Source of the DNA: Micavibrio aeruginosavorus
GTDB lineage: Bacteria; Pseudomonadota; Alphaproteobacteria; Micavibrionales; Micavibrionaceae
Reading direction: 5' to 3'
Assembly (NCBI GenBank): GCA_003240795.1
Contig: QFNK01000104.1
Location: forward strand, 1 to 6,689
DNA length: 6,689 nucleotides
This document shows, piece by piece, positions 1 to 5,460 of the stretch (the stretch's first letter is position 1; every line of letters starts with the position of its first letter). The position numbers and the translations under genes are program-made. Under the pieces are notes generated by a model. The model did no database searches. It was given only the letters and a program-made list of their open reading frames with translations, and was not told where the DNA came from.

Positions 1-1183
1 AGAAGACGGCATCGCCTTCCTCCAGCCCCGCGGCCTTGTTCAGTTCGGCCTGCGCCTCCGCAGGAACGAATTTCGCGATCGGGCCTGCGCCCGCGCCGTC
101 CTTCAGCGTGATGTAACCAAGGCCGACAGCGCCTTCGCCGCGCGCCCAGTCATTCAGCTTGTCGAAGAAGGAGCGCGGACGGTCGGCGACTTTCGGTGCA
201 CGGATGGCTTTTACCACGCCGCCTTTTTCAATCACGCCCTTGAACGCGTTGAAGGTAACATCATCGCGTTTGAAGACATCCGTTACATCGCGGATGATCA
301 GCGGGTTGCGAAGATCAGGCTTGTCGGAGCCGTAATTGTTCATCGCATCGGCGTATTTCATGTTGGGCAGGAATTCCACGCGGTGCTTCGTGCCCGTGAA
401 ATCGTTAAATTCCTCGAAGATGTTGCCGATGACTTTGGTCATCACGGCGAAGACGTCTTCCTGCTGCACAAAACTCATTTCCACGTCGAGCTGGTAGAAT
501 TCGGCGAGGCGGTCGGCGCGGCCGTCTTCGTCGCGGAAGCACGGGGCGATCTGGAAGTAACGGTCAAAGCCGGACATCATTAGCAATTGCTTGAACTGCT
601 GCGGCGCCTGTGGAAGCGCGTAGAACTTACCCGGGTGCAGACGGGACGGCACAAGGTAGTCACGCGCGCCTTCAGGGCTGGATGCGGTCAGGATGGGCGT
701 CTGGAATTCCTGGAAGCCCTCCTCCACCATGCGGCGGCGCATGGACGACACGACGTTGTTACGCAGGCGGATGCGTTTATGCATGCCTTCGCGGCGCAGA
801 TCGAGATAGCGGTATTTCAAACGGACGTCCTCGCCGGCGCCATCATCTTCGGCGACCTGGAACGGTATGACATCGGCATGGGACTGGACCGTAACGGACT
901 TCACAACAACTTCGATTTCGCCCGTGGCCATTTTCGCGTTCACGGTGCCCTCGGCACGGTTCACCACCTCGCCCTCGACCGTTATGACAGATTCAACGCG
1001 CAGCTTCTCAAGCTCGGCATTGCCTTCGGATACGATCTGCGTGATGCCGTAAGTGTCACGCAAATCTATGAACAGCACACCGCCATGGTCGCGTTTGCGA
1101 TGGATCCAACCCGAAAGGCGAACCGTTTCGCCCACGTTGGATTTACGAAGTTCGCCGCATTTGTGGCTTCTGTAGAGATGCAT
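1..1183 (-). CDS. aspS: Aspartyl-tRNA synthetase, N-terminal part (runs off left edge); probably the non-discriminating type
   Basis: Class II synthetase that charges tRNA-Asp with aspartate in the cytoplasm. About 394 residues are visible of the roughly 590 usual for bacterial AspRS. In order: an N-terminal OB-fold anticodon-binding domain (about 1-110, with GWIHRKRDHGG and FIDLRD), the class II core with PEGARDYLVPSR and FYALPQAPQQFKQLLMMSG, motif 2 FRDEDGRADR (Arg217, same number as in E. coli), then the start of the bacterial GAD insertion domain. Motif 3 lies beyond the window. The start is the only ATG fitting the family N-terminus (MHLYRSHKCGELR); a weak AAGGG lies about 10 bases upstream. 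His33 and Gly79 align with Leu30 and Lys81 of E. coli AspRS, the pattern I recall for non-discriminating enzymes that also charge tRNA-Asn. The family call is very secure; the specificity is inference. Confidence 0.97.
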   Translation of the reverse strand, partial: MHLYRSHKCGELRKSNVGETVRLSGWIHRKRDHGGVLFIDLRDTYGITQIVSEGNAELEKLRVESVITVEGEVVNRAEGTVNAKMATGEIEVVVKSVTVQSHADVIPFQVAEDDGAGEDVRLKYRYLDLRREGMHKRIRLRNNVVSSMRRRMVEEGFQEFQTPILTASSPEGARDYLVPSRLHPGKFYALPQAPQQFKQLLMMSGFDRYFQIAPCFRDEDGRADRLAEFYQLDVEMSFVQQEDVFAVMTKVIGNIFEEFNDFTGTKHRVEFLPNMKYADAMNNYGSDKPDLRNPLIIRDVTDVFKRDDVTFNAFKGVIEKGGVVKAIRAPKVADRPRSFFDKLNDWARGEGAVGLGYITLKDGAGAGPIAKFVPAEAQAELNKAAGLEEGDAVF

Positions 1184-1210
1184 GATGAATAAACCCTTGT
1201 TTTGCCCCTA

Positions 1211-1238
1211 GTTATAGCCATGACGGGCCAAAGAACAA
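1211..1238 (-). promoter_or_regulatory. Candidate promoter for aspS
   Basis: On the minus strand a TATAAC box (1211-1216) lies 16 bases downstream of TTGTTC (1233-1238), giving a 5' leader of about 25 bases before the aspS ATG at 1183. The -10 matches the sigma70 consensus at 5 of 6 positions, the -35 at only 3. The rest of the 1184-1268 gap holds no gene. Read-through from the upstream small gene is also possible. Confidence 0.3.
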
Positions 1239-1268
1239 AGGTTTTTTCTTGATAAAACCCAAGATTTT

Positions 1269-1781
1269 CTAGGGTCGCGGCAATGGGGCGGCGCGGACAT
1301 CGGCACAGGCGCGAATATCCCCGTCTATCCGGCGCAGGGCGCTTTCGCGGTCCTTCCCGCCTTCCCATGTCAGTATCTGGAATGCGGCATGGCCCTGCCC
1401 GTAATATTCGAGCATCGCGGATTCCAAAGGGTCATACACGGAACGCTCTCCCGCGCCTTTTTTCTCGACCAATGTCATGTGGTTGATCGATTGCACGTTC
1501 TGATCTTCGCGCAGGACGGTGACGCTGGTCGTAACGCCCGGCGCGTCAATCTGGCCATAGAACGTCCTGCCGTCGGCCATGACGTTTGCCGCGCCGCCAA
1601 GATTATTCCGCACGGCGTTTTCTATACACTCGGAAGAGGCCTGATACGGGCCCGTCAGCGATGCATCCGAAAAATCACGCACCGCGACATCCTGCGCCTG
1701 CGCGCCAGACAGGGAGCAGCCAAGGAAAACGGACGCATGGAACAAGGTAGATAGCCGGATTGATTTCATGCCGATAGACAT
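1269..1781 (-). CDS. Small exported protein of unknown function
   Basis: I do not recognise this 170-residue protein. It begins with a basic stretch (MKSIRL), a hydrophobic core (STLFHASVFLGCSLSG) and an AQA|Q signal peptidase I site after residue 29, so it should be exported to the periplasm. FLGC at 19-22 resembles a lipobox but lacks the usual Leu/Val/Ile at -3, so a lipoprotein is less likely. The mature part is about 140 residues, soluble-looking, with no membrane segment and just two cysteines (52 and 159), which could form a disulfide. The tail is proline/arginine-rich. ATG at 1769 (residue 5) is an equally good start and gives a more typical signal peptide; neither start has a convincing ribosome binding site. 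It lies upstream of aspS on the same strand, 85 bases away, and is divergent from rnd. A real gene is likely because the signal peptide is well formed. Confidence 0.75.
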   Translation of the reverse strand: MSIGMKSIRLSTLFHASVFLGCSLSGAQAQDVAVRDFSDASLTGPYQASSECIENAVRNNLGGAANVMADGRTFYGQIDAPGVTTSVTVLREDQNVQSINHMTLVEKKGAGERSVYDPLESAMLEYYGQGHAAFQILTWEGGKDRESALRRIDGDIRACADVRAAPLPRP

Positions 1782-1876
1782 GTTCCGGATAATTCTTATG
1801 TCAATAAAACATATATGGCGTGTAAAAAAGGGTAAAAAACCTTGGCATAACCGTGCCTTCGCCCTTAAGTAGTCTG
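1782..1876. promoter_or_regulatory. Divergent promoter region between the exported protein gene and rnd
   Basis: AT-rich gap between two divergent genes. On the minus strand a perfect TTGACA is present at 1799-1804, but no good -10 sits 16-18 bases downstream before the coding start. On the plus strand TTGGCA (1842-1847) is followed after 17 bases by a poor TTAAGT (1865-1870), which would start transcription at about the rnd ATG. Promoters must lie here for at least one gene; their exact positions are uncertain. Confidence 0.4.
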
Positions 1877-3025
1877 ATGATTATACAGAACCAACAACAA
1901 TTGAATGATTTCTGCGCGGCCCTCGCCGAAGGCCCCTACCTTGCGATCGATACGGAATTTCTGCGGGACAAGACCTATTTCCCGAAACTCTGCCTGCTCC
2001 AGATGGCCGGACCGAATGTCAATGCGGCCGCTATCGACCCGCTTATTCCGGGTCTGGACTGGACGCCGGTCAAGGAATTGATGGCCAATGAAAACGTCCT
2101 GAAGGTATTTCACGCCGCAAGGCAGGATCTCGAGATTTTCTGGCACCTTTACAAGGTTCTCCCCACGCCGATCTACGACACACAGGTTGCCGCCATGGTA
2201 TGCGGCTTTGGCGATCAGGTTGCCTACAACGCGCTGGTGCGCGAACTGACGAGCAAGGAGCTGGAAAAGAACGCGCAATTTACGGACTGGTCGCGCCGTC
2301 CGCTGTCCGACAAACAGATCCGTTATGCGCTCGACGATGTAATCTATCTGCGTGAAGTGTATGAGAAGCTTCATGAGCGTCTGGTCAAACAAGGGCGCGA
2401 GCAATGGGTGTTCGAGGAAATGGAAATCCTGAAATCCCCGCGCACTTACCAGAATCCGCCGCAAGAGGCATGGAAGCGCGTCAAGGTGCGGTCAGACCGC
2501 CCCGATGTTCTCGCCGTCCTCCGCGCGCTCGCCGCGTGGCGGGAGGAACAAGCCGTATCCCGCGACGTTCCGCGCAGCCGCATCATCAAGGATGAAACGC
2601 TGGCCGATGTCGCGATGTACAAGCCGCGTGACCTGGACTCCCTGCTGCAGATCCGCTCGCTTCCGAGCGATATTGCCAAAGGTAAAACGGGTAAGGTTTT
2701 GCTCGATATCACGGGGCAGGTATTGGAAGGTCCGCGTGACGACTGGCCGCGCGTGCCGCGCAAGGACGCTTTCCCGAAAAGCGCGCAAGGCACGCTGGAG
2801 ATGCTTAAGATGCTTCTTCGCATCAACAGCAGCGAGGCGGATGTCGCGGCAAAACTGATCGCAGATTCAGAAGATCTCGAAGCGATTGCGACGGAGGCGG
2901 AGCCGGATGTCGCGGCGCTTCAGGGATGGCGCCTTGAAGTGTTCGGGCGCGATGCCATCGACCTCAAGAACGGTGCGATCGCCCTGCGGCTTGAAAAGGG
3001 CCGCGTGAAGAAAGTGCGCCTGTAG
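1877..3025 (+). CDS. rnd: Ribonuclease D
   Basis: 3'-5' exoribonuclease that trims the 3' ends of tRNA precursors and other small RNAs in the cytoplasm. The protein is 382 residues, close to the E. coli length of 375. The DEDDy exonuclease domain fills the N-terminal half: Exo I AIDTEF (Asp25, Glu27), Exo II FHAARQDLEIF (Asp84), and Exo III YALDD (Tyr150, Asp154), all catalytic residues present. An HRDC domain follows at about 207-272 (from RPDVLAVLRALAAWR to LDSLLQI), then a C-terminal helical region consistent with the second HRDC-like domain. ATG at 1877 is chosen because MIIQNQQQLNDFC matches the usual family start; an in-frame GTG at 1853 would add eight residues. Neither has a clear Shine-Dalgarno sequence. 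The last 62 bases overlap the convergent cupin gene. Confidence 0.95.
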   Translation: MIIQNQQQLNDFCAALAEGPYLAIDTEFLRDKTYFPKLCLLQMAGPNVNAAAIDPLIPGLDWTPVKELMANENVLKVFHAARQDLEIFWHLYKVLPTPIYDTQVAAMVCGFGDQVAYNALVRELTSKELEKNAQFTDWSRRPLSDKQIRYALDDVIYLREVYEKLHERLVKQGREQWVFEEMEILKSPRTYQNPPQEAWKRVKVRSDRPDVLAVLRALAAWREEQAVSRDVPRSRIIKDETLADVAMYKPRDLDSLLQIRSLPSDIAKGKTGKVLLDITGQVLEGPRDDWPRVPRKDAFPKSAQGTLEMLKMLLRINSSEADVAAKLIADSEDLEAIATEAEPDVAALQGWRLEVFGRDAIDLKNGAIALRLEKGRVKKVRL

Positions 3026-3557
3026 TAGTCCGCAGCCTGTCCTGCAATTCGGCATAGAGGCAGGCGGCACGGTATTCCGCTTCGCTTCCACACGGATAGG
3101 TCGGGCGTCCGTTCATATCCATCAGCCGGATATTATCCCCCTCGCGGCAGATGCCCTTCTGTACCTCGCGCACAAAGACATGTTCGCCGCCTGTATTCGC
3201 CACACAATGGGGTGCGCCCTTGGGGATATGGAGGCTTTCGCCCTTCCTTACGATGCGGAGCACGCCATCCAGAATAACGGTCAGGTCTCCCTTCATAACA
3301 GTCCAATCCTCGGTACGGGCGCGATGGCGCTGGAGGGAAAGCATGTGGCCGGGATTGACGGACAAAGCCTTGATGCAATAATCAAGGCCGCTCAGGATGA
3401 CCTGGTTGGTGCCCCAGGGGGAAGAGACAAGACCGCCATTTTTATAAAAAACACCATCTTTTTCAATGTGATATTCGTCAACCAGAGCAATATAAGCCTT
3501 GTTCCTGACGCAGCCGAAATCGTAATGATGATTATATTTTTGGTTGAAAAAGACCAT
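2964..3557 (-). CDS. Stand-alone cupin related to the C-terminal domain of type II mannose-6-phosphate isomerase
   Basis: Cupin-fold protein of 197 residues. The core at about 45-150 matches the cupin domain that ends bifunctional mannose-6-phosphate isomerase/GDP-mannose pyrophosphorylases: SPWGTNQV, the PGHMLSLQRHRARTEDW strand pair (His78, Glu83), and GESLHIPKGAPHCVANTG (His117), followed by EVQKG and NIRLMD. No nucleotidyltransferase domain is attached. This suggests sugar-phosphate binding or isomerisation, but the substrate and metal content cannot be read from sequence. Extra parts are a Tyr/His-rich N-terminus (1-44) and a Cys-containing C-terminus whose last ~20 residues are encoded antisense to the end of rnd. 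The start at 3557 is chosen over an ATG at 3599 because GGGGGG lies five bases upstream. It is divergent from the GT20 gene and shares its control region. GC content drops sharply in the part encoding the N-terminus. Confidence 0.85.
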   Translation of the reverse strand: MVFFNQKYNHHYDFGCVRNKAYIALVDEYHIEKDGVFYKNGGLVSSPWGTNQVILSGLDYCIKALSVNPGHMLSLQRHRARTEDWTVMKGDLTVILDGVLRIVRKGESLHIPKGAPHCVANTGGEHVFVREVQKGICREGDNIRLMDMNGRPTYPCGSEAEYRAACLYAELQDRLRTTTGALSSRGPFQAAGRSHRS

Positions 3558-3562
3558 GAACA

Positions 3563-3568
3563 CCCCCC
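3563..3568 (-). promoter_or_regulatory. Ribosome binding site of the cupin gene
   Basis: A GGGGGG run followed by TGTTC and then ATG at 3557. It decides the start against the ATG 42 bases upstream. The GT20 gene has a similar GGGGTGTcc leader, so the two divergent genes share the style of their initiation site. Confidence 0.6.
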
Positions 3569-3603
3569 GATTACACAACCTTAGCGCGGTGAATGGCAAA
3601 CGT

Positions 3604-3689
3604 CCTGTTAACCTTTAGTTTTTTTCACAAAAATTTATTGCTCTTATTATTTTCATAATATATATTTCTTTTACCTGTTTTAACCTTTT
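3604..3689. repeat. Pair of direct repeats CCTGTT(TT)AACCTTT, possible operator
   Basis: Copy one is CCTGTTAACCTTT at 3604-3616; copy two is CCTGTTTTAACCTTTT at 3674-3689, the same apart from two extra T. They are 70 bases apart, start to start, about seven helical turns. The second touches the -35 box of the predicted GT20 promoter. This arrangement would suit a regulator acting on both divergent genes. In such AT-rich DNA chance similarity cannot be excluded. Confidence 0.35.
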
Positions 3690-3717
3690 GCGTGGCACAA
3701 CAAGAAGTCTGTACAAT
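3688..3717 (+). promoter_or_regulatory. Candidate sigma70 promoter of the GT20 gene
   Basis: TTGCGT at 3688-3693 and TACAAT at 3712-3717 with an 18-base spacer. The -10 matches consensus at 5 of 6 positions. Transcription would begin near 3724, leaving a leader of about 77 bases before the ATG at 3801. Confidence 0.5.
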
Positions 3718-3788
3718 TTCGCAAGGCAGCACCGAATTTGTTTGATCGATAATGCCCGGCACGAATACATAGAGACAGTGTAATTTTT

Positions 3789-3794
3789 AAGGGG
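3789..3794 (+). promoter_or_regulatory. Ribosome binding site of the GT20 gene
   Basis: AAGGGG six bases before the ATG at 3801, a strong Shine-Dalgarno match at good spacing. It supports 3801 as the start. Confidence 0.75.
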
Positions 3795-3800
3795 TGTCCA

Positions 3801-5450
3801 ATGTTAGAATTGGTAAAAAACGTCGATCAAGATAATGACGGGTATCAAGAACAAGAACCCTCGCAGCGTGCTTTTATTGTATCAACGCGTCCCCCCAAAA
3901 AACCCCTTTCCGGCGGTATGGCTCCCGCTGTGCGCGAAGCGTCCAGGGAATATGATGAAGTCATCTGGTACGCCCTCGGCAGTGAAGGCGAAAAAAGCGC
4001 CATGCGCAAGCAATTCGACTCTCACACCCCTGCAGAGAAAGCGACGCCGGTTCATAGATATGAAGTTGAAGGCTTCAATGTTCGCCAAATTCAATTGTCC
4101 AAAGATAGCTGGACAAGCCACTACGATGAATTCTGCAATCGATGGATATGGCCTGTATGCCACAACCTGACCCAATACGCGAAAGACAAGATTTCTGTCT
4201 GGGATATCCAAGGAAATGCCACTGTCAACGACCTTATCGCGCGCGACATGGCGTATGAGTTGGCACAGGAAAAAGACAACAAATCGCCAATCATGATTCA
4301 GGATTATCACCATTTCAAACTGGCGATGTATTTGCGCAAATACGACGTCGAAAATCCGATCATTTTCTTCAACCACACGCCTTTGCCAACCATGGAAACC
4401 ATGGGCAAAATGCGCCCGAAAGAAAATCAGGAATTTCAGGACATGATGAAAGCACTGTTACAGTGCGATTCCGTTCAGTTCCAGACCGAAGAAACGGCAC
4501 GGCGCTTTCTGAAAATCATAGGTGTCGATAAACCGCCATCAATCGGTCCATATGAATCCATCGTTATACCTGTTGAAGAGGACGGCAAAGAAGCACGGTT
4601 TGTGCGTGTCGGTCATGCCCCCATCAGCATCAACGCAGATAAGGTTTATCGCGTATCCCGCGATGAGTCCCCTCTGGAAAGCCCTATATCCCAATGGCTA
4701 GAAGAGCAGCTCGTTGCGCCAAACATTTTGCTCAACTTCGAACGATGCGACTACACAAAAGGCATTAAAGAGAGAGCCGAAGCTTATCTGGAAATGATGA
4801 AGACGCATCCTCATCTGCGTGGGCAAGTGCAGCTTGTCTTGCAAGCGGAACCCACAAGACCCGATATACCTGAATACAAACAATATGCCGCAGAAGTGAA
4901 AGATCTTGTCGACATGATAAACGAGGACAAGTCATTGTGGCATGGCGATAAAGAACCAGTAATCTTCCTAAATGCGAATATTCCAAATGATGATCTGTTG
5001 AAAATCATGCACAGGACGAAGGAAGTAGAAAATAGTGTAACGAGTGACAAAGCAGAACAAAAACGCATCATATGCGTTACCGCGAACGAAGATGGAATGA
5101 ATTTGACGGCAAAAGAAGGCGCAATTGCGAATCCCGGCGTGCCTTTAATCATCTCTAGCGGTGCGGGCGCATCAAAAGAACTGGATTGTGACGGCGATGG
5201 CGCTATCGTTTACACACCGCATGAAGCTGGCAATCCAAAGCCGCTGATTAACGCCATGCTCAAAGCGTTTAATATGTCACCAGAAGAAGCAGGACGCCGG
5301 ACGCGAAACATGCTGGAGAAAGTAAAAGGAAATACGATCCAGATGTGGGGAAAATTCATGAAAGACGAGACAAATATTATCCTAGATCGTCGTAAAAATG
5401 GCCAAGCGCTTCCCGGACGTCAGTTGCCGACTTATAAACTAGATCTTTAG
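3801..5450 (+). CDS. GT20 family glycosyltransferase, divergent trehalose-6-phosphate synthase (OtsA) homologue
   Basis: Retaining glycosyltransferase with a double Rossmann fold, probably cytoplasmic, 549 residues against about 470-500 for OtsA and GgpS. OtsA joins UDP-glucose and glucose-6-phosphate. Conserved landmarks: STRPPKKPLSGG (Arg30), a Tyr108...WPVCHN segment (Trp117), QDYHH (Asp168), FFNHTPLP (His192), CDSVQFQTEETARRFL, APISIN, ERCDYTKGI (Arg315, Lys320, the UDP/phosphate pair), EPTRPDIPEY (Arg353), EDGMNLTAKE (Asp431, Glu439) and SSGAGASKEL. Oddities: the OtsA WFGWSG motif is replaced by WYALGSEG, HDYH is QDYH, RDGMN is EDGMN, there is an acidic N-terminal extension of about 20 residues, and a charged insertion lies near 408-423. 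No OtsB phosphatase domain or gene is visible. It may make trehalose-6-phosphate or use another acceptor, as glucosylglycerol-phosphate synthase does. The family call is firm; the product is open. The gene is more AT-rich than its flanks. Confidence 0.9.
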   Translation: MLELVKNVDQDNDGYQEQEPSQRAFIVSTRPPKKPLSGGMAPAVREASREYDEVIWYALGSEGEKSAMRKQFDSHTPAEKATPVHRYEVEGFNVRQIQLSKDSWTSHYDEFCNRWIWPVCHNLTQYAKDKISVWDIQGNATVNDLIARDMAYELAQEKDNKSPIMIQDYHHFKLAMYLRKYDVENPIIFFNHTPLPTMETMGKMRPKENQEFQDMMKALLQCDSVQFQTEETARRFLKIIGVDKPPSIGPYESIVIPVEEDGKEARFVRVGHAPISINADKVYRVSRDESPLESPISQWLEEQLVAPNILLNFERCDYTKGIKERAEAYLEMMKTHPHLRGQVQLVLQAEPTRPDIPEYKQYAAEVKDLVDMINEDKSLWHGDKEPVIFLNANIPNDDLLKIMHRTKEVENSVTSDKAEQKRIICVTANEDGMNLTAKEGAIANPGVPLIISSGAGASKELDCDGDGAIVYTPHEAGNPKPLINAMLKAFNMSPEEAGRRTRNMLEKVKGNTIQMWGKFMKDETNIILDRRKNGQALPGRQLPTYKLDL

Positions 5451-5460
5451 AATGCAGCGT

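Larger units (their letters stand above)
3558..3800. promoter_or_regulatory. Divergent intergenic control region between the cupin and GT20 genes
   Basis: A 243-base region without a gene, strongly AT-rich from 3600 to 3690. It holds a plausible sigma70 promoter for the GT20 gene (3688-3717), two copies of a CCTGTT-(TT)-AACCTTT motif, runs of T at 3618-3626, and a short hairpin-forming ATTAT/ATAAT pair near 3646-3660. A separate promoter for the minus-strand cupin gene must also lie here, but none stands out. No small RNA or reading frame with a ribosome binding site was evident. Confidence 0.7.

Noticed and set aside
15..25. Lipoprotein signal (FLGC) reading for the small exported protein; residue numbers, not bases
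   Set aside because: The -3 position is Phe rather than Leu/Val/Ile, and a good AxA signal peptidase I site follows seven residues later.
587..1192. Plus-strand open frame of about 200 codons
   Set aside because: It is antisense to aspS, which matches a known family over its whole visible length; the frame is a by-product of GC-rich codon use.
1241..1268. Terminator from the TCTTG/CAAGA stem in the gap before aspS
   Set aside because: The stem is only five pairs; its T-run side faces the plus strand, where no gene ends.
1865..2464. Minus-strand open frame of about 199 codons opposite rnd
   Set aside because: RNase D has all its catalytic motifs on the plus strand here; the antisense translation resembles no family.
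3604..3690. CtrA binding sites (TTAA-N7-TTAA) in the divergent region
   Set aside because: Both TTAACC-like elements lack the second TTAA at seven bases, so only half-sites exist.
3694..3710. TGGCAC as part of a sigma54 promoter
   Set aside because: There is no GC at the required -12 position, while a sigma70 pair fits the same stretch.
3882..4376. Minus-strand open frame of about 164 codons opposite the GT20 gene
   Set aside because: The plus strand encodes conserved GT20 motifs through this stretch, so this is a shadow frame.
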